A stretch of DNA of 64,000 nucleotides from CAXBBB01 sp963815505 (GCA_963815505.1 CAWFGU010000023.1:62001-126000); one strand, 5' to 3'. Counted from the stretch's first letter, positions 8,643 to 18,668 are shown. Numbers and translations: made by a program. The notes: generated from the sequence alone by a model not told the origin.

Positions 8643-9544
8643 CAGCGGACGGCATTCGAGCACTCGTCGCCAACTTGGCGACGTGGAGCTTGGGCGACCA
8701 GCGAGCACCGCACAAGCCTCTTCTGCTGCTTCTCGTGCTGAGCAAGTTCGCGAAAGGCATCCGCAGGTTTCCGTACAACAAGACAGCGCAGCCGCTAGTC
8801 GAGCTACTGAACGTGTTTGGCCCGCCTCGCGACAACCATTCTGCCTACTCGTTCTGGCGATTGCAGACGGATGGGTTTTGGGTAGTCGAAGGAGCCGACA
8901 CCATCCGGTTTACAGCATCAGGCGATATGTTTGTCAGCGATGCCAAACGGATTAATCCGGTAGGTCGATTTACCGATCCAGTCGAGGAATTTCTAGCGTC
9001 GCACCCCGAGATGATCGCTGAGCTAGCGTCCCTGCTGCTCCGAGCGCACTTCCCGGACACGATGCACAACGACATTTTAGAATCGATCGACCTAGACATC
9101 GACGTTATCACGCAATCAGGTCTGGCAGCCGAGCCGAAGCGTAAACGCGATCTTCGATTCCGGCGTGAGGTAATGCGCGCCTACGATTACCGCTGTGCGA
9201 TCTGCGGATTCGAGACGCGAGTTATGAACAAGTCGGTGGGGATCGACGCTGCCCACGTCAAATGGCACCAAGCGGGTGGACCGGACGAAGTGTCCAACGG
9301 AATCGCGCTCTGCGTTCTGCACCATCGCCTACTCGACGGCGGTGCGTTCTCGTTCGGATTCGAGCAGAACGATCTACTCGTTCTCGTTTCGGAGCGCGCG
9401 AGCGGACAGGAGGGATTTCAGCGTTGGCTGATGGATTTCCATCGCGTTCCTATCGTCCAGCCGAAGGTACCGGGAAATATGATTTTGGAATCACATATCG
9501 GCTGGCACCAAAAGCAAGTGTTCAAAGGGATCGCGCGACCCTAG
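8639..9544 (+). CDS. PT-dependent McrA-type endonuclease (sulfur-binding domain + HNH)
   Basis: With the GTG start at 8639 the protein has 301 residues. The N-terminal half matches the sulfur-binding domain of ScoMcrA-like type IV enzymes: QRAPHKPLLLLLVLSKFA, FGPPRDNHSAYSFWRLQTDG and LLLRAHFPDTMHNDIL. The C-terminal half is an HNH nuclease with zinc cysteines C187/C190 (RCAICGFE), H206 (DAAHVKWH), N220 and H229 (SNGIALCVLHHRL). Enzymes of this class bind phosphorothioated DNA and cut nearby. An alternative ATG at 8576 overlaps the upstream stub; the GTG gives the family-like N-terminus and a GTGA overlap. It sits directly upstream of a complete PT-modification cluster, so its specificity must avoid the host's own marks, or it must be controlled. 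Confidence 0.85.
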   Translation: MTADGIRALVANLATWSLGDQRAPHKPLLLLLVLSKFAKGIRRFPYNKTAQPLVELLNVFGPPRDNHSAYSFWRLQTDGFWVVEGADTIRFTASGDMFVSDAKRINPVGRFTDPVEEFLASHPEMIAELASLLLRAHFPDTMHNDILESIDLDIDVITQSGLAAEPKRKRDLRFRREVMRAYDYRCAICGFETRVMNKSVGIDAAHVKWHQAGGPDEVSNGIALCVLHHRLLDGGAFSFGFEQNDLLVLVSERASGQEGFQRWLMDFHRVPIVQPKVPGNMILESHIGWHQKQVFKGIARP

Positions 9545-9676
9545 CAATTGACCCCGCTTTGAGTTACAAGTCGGTCGCACTGCCGCGAATGAGGATTGTC
9601 ACCCCCTCCAGCTGATTTTGATACCGTCGCCGATTTGTGCGACTCTCTGCCATCGTTGATTTAGCGCGACCGTAGT

Positions 9677-9967
9677 TTGAATGCAACATCATGCAACGCG
9701 CTGCGACACGTGCCTGTTACGCTCAACGACACTCCTTACCTCACGCTCAACGAGGTTGCTCTTCAGATCGGTAAGCACCGGACTACGCTGTGGCGCTGGC
9801 GCAGGCAGGGTAAAATTCCCCAGGGGCTTCGCTACTGCGACAACCAACTTCTCTATACGCGAGACGATGTTGCCCATATATATGCACACGCACACCGACT
9901 GCAACCCGACCAGGCACGCCGTCGCCTCGCCAACCAACCGAGCCTCTTCTCCTCTCCGTCCCATTAG
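9677..9967 (+). CDS. HTH regulator preceding dndC
   Basis: The 96-residue frame contains a MerR-like helix-turn-helix: YLTLNEVALQIGKHRTTLWRWRRQGKIP, then RYCDNQLLYTRDDVAHIYAHAH as the wing and the next helix. The start is uncertain; the GTG at about 9710 (VPVTLNDTPYLTL) would give a more family-like N-terminus. The stop is only 3 bp from dndC, so it is the first gene of the dnd operon. A role as operon autoregulator is inferred from position, by analogy with dnd regulators in other bacteria. Confidence 0.6.
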   Translation: MNATSCNALRHVPVTLNDTPYLTLNEVALQIGKHRTTLWRWRRQGKIPQGLRYCDNQLLYTRDDVAHIYAHAHRLQPDQARRRLANQPSLFSSPSH

Positions 9968-9970
9968 ACT

Positions 9971-11476
9971 ATGCCAAATGCCTTGACTAAGGACCGACTC
10001 CAAGCCCTGCTGGAGGAGATCCGTGCCGTCTACCGGGAGAACGATACGCCTTGGGTAGTGGGATATTCAGGAGGCAAAGACTCTACTGCCGCGCTTCAAC
10101 TCACCTGGATGGCGGTGGCGGGTTTGGACCCTGCCGAGCGTACCAAACCGGTCCACGTCATATCGACGGACACCCTAGTCGAAACGCCGGTCATCGTCAA
10201 TCACGTCACCGGAACGCTTAGCCGTATCGAAGCGGCCGCCCACGAGCAACAGCTTCCCTTTTCTACCCACCTGCTGAGCCCCGAAGTGGAGGACTCCTTC
10301 TGGGTCAACCTGATTGGGAAAGGCTACCCAGCGCCGTCGAGCATCTTTCGCTGGTGCACGGATCGACTCAAGATCAAGCCATCTAACAAGTTCATTCACG
10401 ACCAGGTGAGCGCGCACGGCGAGGTCATCCTCGTACTGGGTGTTCGAATGGGGGAGAGCACCACGCGGGATCAGGTCATCAATATGCACCGCGTACCGGG
10501 CAAGCGGCTAGCCCGGCACGGCCAGCTTCCTGGCGCTTGGGTGCTCATGCCTATCGAGGAGTTCGAGGTCAACGACGTGTGGCGGTTCCTCCTACAGGTG
10601 CCCTCCCCATGGGGCGGCGACAATCGCCAGCTCGCCAACCTCTACCAATCGGCGCAGGACGGCGAATGCCCTCTGGTCGTGGACAACCTCACCTCGTCCT
10701 GTGGCAGTAGCCGCTTCGGCTGCTGGACCTGTACGGTCGTGGAACGCGACCGCTCGATGGAGGCGGTCATCGATAACGGCGAGACGTGGCTTACTCCCCT
10801 ACTCGAGTTTCGCGAGTTTCTCGCTTCCACTCAAGACCCCGAAAACAAGGCGGACCAGCGCGAATACCGGGGGCGGAATGGAAAAGTCAGAATCTCGAAG
10901 ACGGGTAGCCTGCGCTACCGCACCTACACGCTAGCGTTTGCTCAAGAAATACTGCGTCGCCTGCTCGACACCCAAGCCCGAGTTCAGCAGCATGACCCGG
11001 ACTTCGATCTCATCTCCGAAGGCGAGCTGCGTGCCATCCGCCGCCTCTGGATCACCGAACGAAACGACTGGAATGACTCCCTCCCGGCCATCGTAGAAGA
11101 GGCGCTCGGACCGCGCTTTTACTGGGAGCGAGACGACATTGCTACCCCAGGCAGACTAGAAGCCGAAGCGCTCGAGGAGGCGGCACGCCAGCACGACGTT
11201 CCGCCTGAACTGCTGCGCAAGCTCGTCGACGCCGAGTGGCAGCACTACGGTATGCGCCGACGCGCGCAGATCCACAACCAGGTGGCCTCTATCCTTGGCC
11301 ACGACTGGCGCTCACTTGAAGAAGTTCAGGCCGAAGCTCAGCGCCTGCGTAGCGAAGCGCAACAGCAGTCAGGCGACGGAGCAATGGCCTGTCCAGACCT
11401 CTCGCTCTCCCCTCACTCTGAGAGCTCTCGCTCGCCTGAGAGCTCCCCATCATCTGTATCTGAGGAGTCCGCATGA
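9971..11476 (+). CDS. dndC: DndC, DNA phosphorothioation PAPS-reductase-like ATP pyrophosphatase
   Basis: DndC activates the DNA backbone or sulfur intermediate with ATP and carries a 4Fe-4S cluster. It works with DndD, DndE and the cysteine desulfurase DndA to replace a non-bridging phosphate oxygen with sulfur. The PP-loop SGGKDST is at residues 33-39, and the cluster cysteines are C233, C244, C251 and C254 (SSCGSSRFGCWTC). The length of 501 residues and the basic C-terminal region fit the family. The frame is intact. Its TGA overlaps the dndD ATG (ATGA at 11473-11476), so the two are translationally coupled. It is the first core gene of a C-D-E-A operon. Confidence 0.95.
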   Translation: MPNALTKDRLQALLEEIRAVYRENDTPWVVGYSGGKDSTAALQLTWMAVAGLDPAERTKPVHVISTDTLVETPVIVNHVTGTLSRIEAAAHEQQLPFSTHLLSPEVEDSFWVNLIGKGYPAPSSIFRWCTDRLKIKPSNKFIHDQVSAHGEVILVLGVRMGESTTRDQVINMHRVPGKRLARHGQLPGAWVLMPIEEFEVNDVWRFLLQVPSPWGGDNRQLANLYQSAQDGECPLVVDNLTSSCGSSRFGCWTCTVVERDRSMEAVIDNGETWLTPLLEFREFLASTQDPENKADQREYRGRNGKVRISKTGSLRYRTYTLAFAQEILRRLLDTQARVQQHDPDFDLISEGELRAIRRLWITERNDWNDSLPAIVEEALGPRFYWERDDIATPGRLEAEALEEAARQHDVPPELLRKLVDAEWQHYGMRRRAQIHNQVASILGHDWRSLEEVQAEAQRLRSEAQQQSGDGAMACPDLSLSPHSESSRSPESSPSSVSEESA

Positions 11477-13543
11477 TTCTGCGCTCAGTCACCCTTATCA
11501 ACTTTGGCGTCTACGGAGGGACTCACTCACTCGAGTTATCTCCTCGCGCCGAAGGTCCGTTCGATCGTCCGGTCGTCCTGTTCCAAGGCAAAAATGGAGT
11601 AGGTAAGACCTCTTTCGTGGAGGCCATACGCATCGCCCTGCACGGGCCGCTAGCTCTCGGACGCCGCATCAGCCGGCACGAGTACCAGCTTCACCTGGCG
11701 CGTCGCATTCACCGCCCGCCAGAAGCAGGCGAAGACCAGGGACCGGATCATGCCTCTGTCACTGTCGAGTTTGAGATCGTGCGTGCTGGAAGGCGCCACG
11801 TTTACAGCGTGGAGCGCGCGTGGCGATCTACCGGCGTGGGGCTCGAACAGCACGTTACGCTACTGGAGGACGGCGTAGCGCCTCAAGATGTCGACCCGGA
11901 TGGGTACGATGCGTTTCTGCGAGAGCTCGTCCCGGCGTCGGCAGGAGATCTCTTCTTCTTCGACGGAGAAAAGATCGATCGGCTCGTGGATGACTCCGAG
12001 GCCGATGGGGTTCTCAAGGATGCCGTAGAGCACCTGCTTGGCCTTCACCTGGTGCACCAGCTCGACGCTGACCTAGATGTGTACGTGGCGCGAACCGAGA
12101 AGAGCGTGCTGGGGGTGAGCAGCAGTAGCCTCGAGCGCGCTCAGCACGAACGAGACCAGTTGGCTGAGCAGGTAAACGCTCTCGTGAGCGAGCAAAAGGA
12201 GAATCGCTACGCCCTTGGAGGAATTCAGGCCGCGATATCCAGAGCCGAGCAAGATCTCGCGACCAAAGGGGGATCGTATGCCAGCCAGTACGCGGACGCC
12301 AAAGCCCGCAAAGCCGAGCTCGTCGTCGTATACGAGGCTCAGCGGAGACGATTGCAGGAGGCAGCCGCCGGCCTGCTGCCCTTTGCTGCCGCTCCTCGCC
12401 TCGTCGGCCGCGTGCTTCGAGCGCCTCGAAACGGAGGCACGGGTCCAGCAGCAAAAGATCTCCCAGATCGAAGTCTCTGCCCACCGCTCCCACATCTTCT
12501 CTGCGCTTCGCTCCGACGAGTTGTGGAGCGAAGCCGAACTGGATATCTCCGCCGAACACCGGGAAGAGCTGCTGCGCCTGCTATCCCAGCGAGTGTCAGA
12601 AGTAGCTTCCCCTCAGGTCGAGCACGATAACCTATTCCTCCACGCATCGGAGCACGATCGAGCTGCCATCACCGGTCAGTTCAGGGAGGCATTGGGGCCG
12701 GTTTCCGCCGCCCTCCAACAGGCAGCATCGGAGTTGCAGGGCACAAAGGCGCAGATCGCGGAAGCCCAGAGAATCATCGACCTGGCGCCGTCCGACCTGA
12801 TCCTTCAGCCCATCGCCGAGACGCTGCAGTCGCTCACAGAAGAACAGCAGCAGCGCCGCACGCGCGATACCCAACTGGCTATCGAACTGGCCACGGCCGA
12901 GCATCACCTCGCCCGCGCCGAAAGTCAGGTCGAAAAGGTCAGAGAGTCGCTCGCTCAGCACGAGAGCACCAAGGGCCAAATGGCGCTCGCTCTCCGGGCG
13001 CAGCGGGCAATCAGGCACTACGCAGATCTGCTGCGCCATCGCAAAATCCAAGCACTCGAACGCGTGCTCGTACAGCGGTTCAACCAGCTGTGCCGCAAGA
13101 GCTCGGACTCCCGAGGCTTTCTCGAGTCCGTTCGCATCGACCCCTCCTCATTCGCTGTCTCTCTCGTTAAGGGGGGAGGCGCGTTCGAACGCACGCAACT
13201 CTCAGCGGGCGAGAAACAGCTCTTCGCTGTCGCGACGCTTTGGGCGCTCCGCGAAGTGGCTGACCTACCCATGCCGGTCATCGTAGACACGCCCTTCGGT
13301 CGCCTCGACAGCGATCACCGCTCGGCTATGGTGCAGACCTTCCTTCCCCAAGTCGCTCACCAGGTGATCCTGCTTGCGACCGACACCGAAGTCGACGAGG
13401 CCATAGAGCGGGAGCTAGCGCCCGCAGTCTCCCACGGGTACCGCATGACGTTCGACGCCGACAGTGGGGCTACGCGCCTGGAGAGCTTCGACCAGCAGGA
13501 GCTGTTGCTCTCGGAAGAACACGTCGACCTCGAACCTGCCTGA
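11473..13543 (+). CDS. dndD: DndD, SMC-like ATPase of the PT complex (one frameshift)
   Basis: DndD is the ABC/SMC-type ATPase of the phosphorothioation complex, thought to drive nicking or DNA conformational change. The first frame (11473 to about 12400) carries Walker A GKNGVGKT at residues 39-46 and LFFFDGEKIDRLVDD. The second frame (about 12400-13543) carries the ABC signature LSAGEKQLFAVATLWAL and Walker B PVIVDTPFGRLDSDHR, with coiled coils between. The two overlap out of phase, and similarity switches near 12370-12420, inside a C/G-rich stretch. Restoring one base would give about 690 residues, close to the family norm. Since the rest of the operon is sound, a sequencing indel is plausible; otherwise the PT system is dead. 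Confidence 0.88.
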
Positions 13544-13552
13544 TATCTCGCC

Positions 13553-13951
13553 ATGAAGCTCACCCAGATCAAGTTCGGCAACCGAGCCGATACCGAACTC
13601 AAAGCCCTAAAAGCGCGGACCGGCATAACGCCCAACCTGCTGTGCCGCATTGGCTTTTGCCTGTCGGTCGAGGATGCCTCCGGTCTCGACCCCGATACGC
13701 CAGAGTTCGCCCCCGAGAGCAACCGCGTGATTGATCGCCACGTCTTGCTCGGACCATACGATGCACTGTTCGTCGGGCTTATAAAAGAGCGGTTGCACAG
13801 CGATGGGCTGGATCCTACCGATGAAGACCTTCTGGCCAGTCACTTCCGCGCCCACGTGCACAGAGGCGTCCATCTGCTGTTCAAGAGCGCCAAGTCCCTC
13901 GAGGCATTTGGCCGCGTCTTTCCGCCCCCGGCAACTTCTCAACCTGCCTAG
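13553..13951 (+). CDS. dndE: DndE, PT-complex DNA-binding subunit
   Basis: A 132-residue protein of the DndE family, which in other species forms oligomers that bind nicked DNA within the DndCDE complex. The N-terminus KFGNRADTELKALKARTGITPN and the segment LCRIGFCLSVED are characteristic. The C-terminal helix FRAHVHRGVHLLF is also shared with the relic copy at 22903. It starts 9 bp after dndD and ends 3 bp before dndA, in a tight operon. No frameshift is present. Confidence 0.9.
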   Translation: MKLTQIKFGNRADTELKALKARTGITPNLLCRIGFCLSVEDASGLDPDTPEFAPESNRVIDRHVLLGPYDALFVGLIKERLHSDGLDPTDEDLLASHFRAHVHRGVHLLFKSAKSLEAFGRVFPPPATSQPA

Positions 13952-13954
13952 GCT

Positions 13955-15114
13955 ATGAGCGAGCTCATCTACCTCGACCACCAGACCACCACTCCGGTCG
14001 AACCGCGAGTGGTCAAAAAGATGCTGCCCTACTTCACCGAGGTCTATGGCAACGCGGCCAGCAAAGATCACGAGGCCGGACTTATGGCTAAGCGCGCCGT
14101 CGACGACGCTAGACGCCACGTGGCCACTCTGATCGGCGCACGCCCCGAAGAGATCGTCTTCACCAGCGGCGCCACCGAGTCGGACAACCTCGCTCTCTTC
14201 GGTGTCCTAAGGCCTACGCGCACAAAGGCGACCACCTGATCACGGTTCAGACCGAGCACAAAGCCGTCCTCGATGCCGCGCGTGAGCTCGAACGCCGCGG
14301 CAAACGCGTCACCTATCTGCCGGTCGACCAGTACGGCTGGGTCGACCCGGGTGATGTCGCAGCGGCCATCACGCCCCAAACCGTTTTGGTGTCGGTCATG
14401 GCGGCCAACAACGAGATCGGCACCCTGGCGCCCCTCGCCGACATCGGACGCATCTGCGCCGAGCACGATGTGCTCTTCCATTCCGATGCTGTACAGATGG
14501 CGGGGCACCTCCCGCTCGATGTTCAAGAAGCGGGTGTTCACCTCGCCTCTCTCTCGGCCCACAAGATGTACGGCCCCAAAGGCGTCGGCGCACTCTACCG
14601 CCGCAAAGCCTCACCGCGCGTCGCGCTGCACCCTACCTTCTTCGGCGGCGGTCACGAACGCGGCATCCGGTCGGGCACGCTCAACGTCCCCGGCATCGTC
14701 GGTTTCGGAGAGGCGGCGCGCATCGCCAAGCGTGAGATGGACGGCCTCGCCACCCAGTACCGCGTGTGGAGTGATCAGATGCTGCAGATACTTCAGGACG
14801 ACATGCCCGGCGCCCTGCGCAACGGGCACCCGACCGAGCGTCTACCACACAACCTCAACGTCTACCTGCCAGGCATCGAGAGCCGCGCGCTCATCGTCGA
14901 CCTCGAAGGGGTTGCCTTAGCTACCGGCTCTGCTTGCACGTCCGCGTCCGTCGAACCCTCCCACGTGCTTCAGGCGCTGGGCTTCGGCAGCGACCGGGCC
15001 CACCAGAGCGTGCGGCTCAGCTTGGGTCGCGCCAACACGGGGCAGCAGGTGGTGGCTGCCATGCGGCAGGTCTGTGGGGCTGCGCTGAACGTAAAGGAGT
15101 TAGCATTATATTAG
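13955..15114 (+). CDS. dndA: DndA, cysteine desulfurase supplying sulfur (one frameshift)
   Basis: A PLP-dependent IscS/NifS-class desulfurase that passes sulfur from cysteine to DndC. The N-terminus MSELIYLDHQTTTPVEPRV is diagnostic. The PLP lysine is in SLSAHKMYGPKGVGALY, and the catalytic cysteine in ATGSACTSASVEPSH. One base appears missing near 14205: the first frame ends in a short wrong tail at 14239, while the next continues AYAHKGDHLITVQTEHKAVLDAA. Repaired, the protein would be about 386 residues, normal for the family. The order dndC-D-E-A, with a dedicated desulfurase last, is the arrangement described for DndCDEA-PbeABCD loci. Confidence 0.9.
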
Positions 15115-15171
15115 GCCTTCCTCTTCCCTCCTCGACTGCTGAACGCCAACCCACTCCCGTGGTCACCGGCT

Positions 15172-15821
15172 GTGCTCCTGCGACCAGACCAAATTAGCAA
15201 AGTGCCCCAGCAGCCCAGGCTTCACGCCTGGTATGGGATACCCGACAACGGTGAGCCTAACTATCTACCGGACCAGATAGCTGGACACAACAAAGGCGAA
15301 GAATCCCTGCTTCGTGCACTCAACCGACATGGAGATCTTCGCGCCCCGCTACCTATGAAGGCAGCAGCAAGCGTCGGGTTTAGGATGTTGTTCCGAGGCG
15401 TGCTGCATCACCAGCCGCCCTCCGAGGGGCAGCACAAAACTGGTGCTGCTGTGTCGAACGTTTTGGAAGATCCCGACGAACGGGGCCGACTGGTAGCCCT
15501 CTTGGAGCAAGCCACTCCGCTGCTAGCAACTCCCCTCTACACCGGGGTGTCGGATAACCTGAGAAGGCGCCTGGCCGAATACGTTCGGGGCGTCTCTACC
15601 ATGTCCGAGACTGCCCCAATATGCTCAGGCGCCTACTGGAACGCCCAGTCACATTTGCCGCACACGCCGTCGTGAAAGGGTTTGCCTTAGATCACCTGGC
15701 GGTCGGCATCCCGCCTGTGTCACAAAGCGAGTCTGGCAGTCCCTAAGACGACAGACAGTTGGCCGAAGCGTGCGAATGGCTGCTCAGCCGTTGGCACCGC
15801 CCCTCTCTTGGTAAACAGTAA
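15172..15821 (+). CDS. GIY-YIG-like protein between dndA and dndB, frameshifted
   Basis: From a GTG at 15172 the product reads KVPQQPRLHAWYGIPDNGEP in its N-terminal part and later ATPLYTGVSDNLRRRLAEYVRG, which resembles the YIG...LRxRL part of a GIY-YIG nuclease domain. The frame closes at 15675. A second frame continues LERPVTFAAHAVVKGFALDHL, and after an internal stop DRQLAEACEWLLSRW runs to 15821, so two shifts or stops are needed. The catalytic Glu cannot be assigned safely. Its place inside the dnd operon suggests a PT-related role such as an effector, but that is inference. A nuclease fold rests on short motifs only. Confidence 0.45.
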
Positions 15822-15836
15822 ACCCCACACCTTTCC

Positions 15837-17861
15837 ATGCTTCTTTCTACCCCAACCGTCTCCTATCAGAACCGCATCGAAGGTACGTGGGGACGGTTTG
15901 CGTCGCCCGCAGGCGAGGTAGCTTTCCTGCTTACCAAAGCGCGCCTGGGCAAGCAGGGAACCGATCCACAGCGGCGGCTCACTGCCCATCTTCGTCCGGT
16001 GCGTGAGATCCTCGAGTCCGAGGCGCTTGACTTCAACCAGCTGCTGCAGCGCGATCTCGACGACCACCGCGTCGCCACCGAGCTGATCCCTTACATGCTT
16101 ACCACCGCGGGGTCGGGGCCTGCGTTCTTCCCCCCGATCGTAGCCGTCCTGCTGCCCTTCGGCGGCGCCAAGGTGGCGCCGACCTTTCCGCCTGCTAACC
16201 CCCCAGCCGTGGAAGCCAGCACCTATGGTGCCGACTTTGAGCTGACGCGGTATGGGGCAGCCTTCGAGGTTGGACGCCTCTGGGACGGCAAACTGCAGCA
16301 GCCGCATGAGCTGCAGCTGGGACGCCTCTCGTGGAACGACGAGGAGGCCAAGCTAGTCGTGATCGACGGTCAGCACCGCGCCATGGCGCTGCTTGCCGTT
16401 GACCGCACGCTTAACCTCTCCTGGGGCGGAAACGCCGGCGCCAAGTACCGGCACTTTTACGAGCATCGCGTGCGCCGTCTGCTCGAACTGGAGGGTACCG
16501 CCGTCCAGCTCGAGCAGATCGAGTTTCCAGTCACCGTCTGCTGGTTTCCCAACGCCGCCAACCCACACGGAGCAGCGCGCAAGTTGTTCGTAGACCTCAA
16601 CCGCGAAGCCCGCGCCCCCAGCGAGGCCCGTCTGATCCTGCTATCCGACGATGACCTCACCAACATCTTCGCGCGCAGCCTGCTCAACGAGCTACGCCGC
16701 ACGACGGACGATCTGCTGCCCGTCTACGCAGTCGAATACGACAACCCGGACGCACGTACTTCTACGCCCGTCCGCTGGTCGGTGATGACCAACTTGCACC
16801 TCCTTCGCTACGCCGTACTGCATACTGTCTTCGCCGAAAGCAAGTACCTTGATGACATGACAGCTGGCTTCGGTGGACGGCCTGCTTGGAGCGATCGAAA
16901 TGCCTTCATGCGTGCGGCCCTCAACCTTAAGTCGTTTATGCCCGAGACCGTGGACGACGACGATCGGGTGTACGAGCGTAGCCTGATTGCACACGACTAC
17001 TTTCCTCGTTCCTATCTCCCCCAACTGCGCGAGCGATTCGTTGAGTCCTGGGGCAAAGCCATCCTGCACCTCCTGTCGGATGTAATGCCCTATCGCGAGC
17101 ACTGGAAGGCGCTGACTATCCTTGGGAACGATTGGGCGCGCAGCGGCTCTATCGCCGAGCTTGCCTACGAAGCGCTCTTCTCGGGCGTCGGCATGTTCTG
17201 GACGCTGCGCGACAGCGACGCATACTGGCGCCAGCAGGTCCAGGATGCGCGCCAGGCCGAACAGCCGGTGCCAACGAAGCCCGAGATCGTGAAAGCTTGG
17301 GACGCTCTAATGGCCAAAAAGGAGGAATTTGAACTGCTTCGCGCTAATCGGTATCTAGGAAGCAGCAGTGAGGGGACGGTGGCTGCCTCCAACGAGGTGT
17401 ACGGCTTTTTCGTGACCCATGCGTGCCAACTGGGGCTCGTGCTGACCCTGTCAACACTGGCGCGCGACAACAACGTATCCGGTACCCAACTGCCCGCGCT
17501 GGCACGCCGTCTGTCCAGCGTCCTCAACGCTTCCCTAACAGCGCCGCTCGCTCAGTCGACCTCGCGCGACCGGCGCACCTTCCTCAAGCGCACGGGACGC
17601 CATCCCTTCAACCGGATTCCGAAGCTCGACACGCCCATGGCCGTCTCGTTTCGCTATTTCTGGCTCGAGCTGCTCTGCGCCTCGCCCGAGCTGCACGCGA
17701 TGAGCGAGTGGCTCGATATCGAACAGGTCGCGGAGCGCCGCGACGAGGGGCGCGTGGCCTATTTGCGTCTGTTGGAAAACGAACAGCAAAAAGCCCTGCG
17801 CAAAGCCAATCCCGAGTGGACCACGCCCCAGCTCAAGGCGCAGCCACGGACAATGCGGTGA
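15837..17861 (+). CDS. dndB: DndB-like DGQHR-domain protein, long form
   Basis: The 674-residue protein carries the signature VVIDGQHRAMALLAVD (residues about 178-193), which defines the DGQHR/DndB family. It also has the downstream LFVDLNREARAPSEARLILL typical of ParB-like DndB folds. DndB represses dnd transcription and limits modification in species with DndBCDE. This copy is nearly twice the length of the classic enterobacterial protein and has a large helical C-terminal region ending in an Arg/Lys-rich tail. The frame is intact. Its TGA overlaps a GTG that starts the next small gene. Confidence 0.8.
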   Translation: MLLSTPTVSYQNRIEGTWGRFASPAGEVAFLLTKARLGKQGTDPQRRLTAHLRPVREILESEALDFNQLLQRDLDDHRVATELIPYMLTTAGSGPAFFPPIVAVLLPFGGAKVAPTFPPANPPAVEASTYGADFELTRYGAAFEVGRLWDGKLQQPHELQLGRLSWNDEEAKLVVIDGQHRAMALLAVDRTLNLSWGGNAGAKYRHFYEHRVRRLLELEGTAVQLEQIEFPVTVCWFPNAANPHGAARKLFVDLNREARAPSEARLILLSDDDLTNIFARSLLNELRRTTDDLLPVYAVEYDNPDARTSTPVRWSVMTNLHLLRYAVLHTVFAESKYLDDMTAGFGGRPAWSDRNAFMRAALNLKSFMPETVDDDDRVYERSLIAHDYFPRSYLPQLRERFVESWGKAILHLLSDVMPYREHWKALTILGNDWARSGSIAELAYEALFSGVGMFWTLRDSDAYWRQQVQDARQAEQPVPTKPEIVKAWDALMAKKEEFELLRANRYLGSSSEGTVAASNEVYGFFVTHACQLGLVLTLSTLARDNNVSGTQLPALARRLSSVLNASLTAPLAQSTSRDRRTFLKRTGRHPFNRIPKLDTPMAVSFRYFWLELLCASPELHAMSEWLDIEQVAERRDEGRVAYLRLLENEQQKALRKANPEWTTPQLKAQPRTMR

Positions 17862-18125
17862 GCCAACTGCGAAAGGGACTGGCATACTGGTTCGAGCCGT
17901 TGAAGGCCGAAATCGACAGCTGGGTTGAGCAACACTCAGGGGCGCCAGATACCAAGGAGCCTGCGGCGAACCCTACAGAATCACCACGACCAGGAGGCGG
18001 TGGAGCAGGACGAGGGCGGTTCGCTCACGACGAGCCCAACAGGAGAACCGGACGAAAACGACCAGTTGCTCGCCGAGCTGTCGCTAGGACGGGGGCCACG
18101 CGGCAGTGACATCGAGAAGCTTTGA
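17858..18125 (+). CDS. Small protein coupled to dndB, one frameshift
   Basis: A GTG at 17858 overlaps the dndB stop (GTGA). The product begins SQLRKGLAYWFEPLKAEIDSW, an amphipathic helix, and then becomes Pro/Gly-rich. After a one-base shift near 17990 a more protein-like acidic tail follows (SLTTSPTGEPDENDQLLAEL) and stops at 18125. I do not recognise the family. The tight coupling to dndB implies co-translation. It is the last gene of the forward dnd unit, 68 bp from the convergent cassette. Confidence 0.4.
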
Positions 18126-18192
18126 TCGACCCACTCTCGACTAGATCGCAGCACGATGGGAAGTCGGGTGAGGAAGCGTTGACGGGTCTCGG

Positions 18193-18663
18193 TTAGTCCA
18201 CCCCTGCCGTCAGGTTCTGTACGAGTTCATGGTAAAGCGGGAGAAAATCCGACAGACGATGGGGTGGCTTCTCCAAACCCGGACTGTTGACCAGCTTCTC
18301 GTAGCCGCCGTAGCTGTACTGATTGATCAGTTCGTACCCCTTAGAAGTTAGTCCACCTGGGCTGGAGCTGTCGACGATGCTGTTGATCTCCTGATCGAGC
18401 AGCTCGCGCTTCGTTAGATCGATGCCTACCGTTGCCAGATGCCGGTCCAGGAGAGAGGTCAGAATGAGAAAGCGGCACTGCTTGTATGCCTCCGGGAAGC
18501 CCTCGACCATATCCGTCGTCTCAGCCGACGAGGGCTGATGCGCCGTTCCATCGGCCAGACCCACCATGAGTGACAGGTACCACCCGTCGAACTCTAGTCC
18601 CAGCTCCTTGCTTTCGCGGAGCTTCCGAAAGTACTTCTGGGCTGGTTTGTAGGATCTAAACAT
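18193..18663 (-). CDS. Fourth gene of the PbeABCD-like cassette, unknown function
   Basis: The 156-residue protein is soluble and helical (MFRSYKPAQKYFRKLRESKE, FLILTSLLDRHLATVGIDLT), with a conserved-looking patch SSSPGGLTSKGYELINQYSYG. No catalytic motif is evident. It follows the SMC-like ATPase gene with a 5-bp gap, so the two are co-transcribed and probably form a complex. Length and position match the small last gene of the Pbe cassette as I recall it. That match needs an actual alignment. Confidence 0.55.
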   Translation of the reverse strand: MFRSYKPAQKYFRKLRESKELGLEFDGWYLSLMVGLADGTAHQPSSAETTDMVEGFPEAYKQCRFLILTSLLDRHLATVGIDLTKRELLDQEINSIVDSSSPGGLTSKGYELINQYSYGGYEKLVNSPGLEKPPHRLSDFLPLYHELVQNLTAGVD

Positions 18664-18668
18664 GTAGC

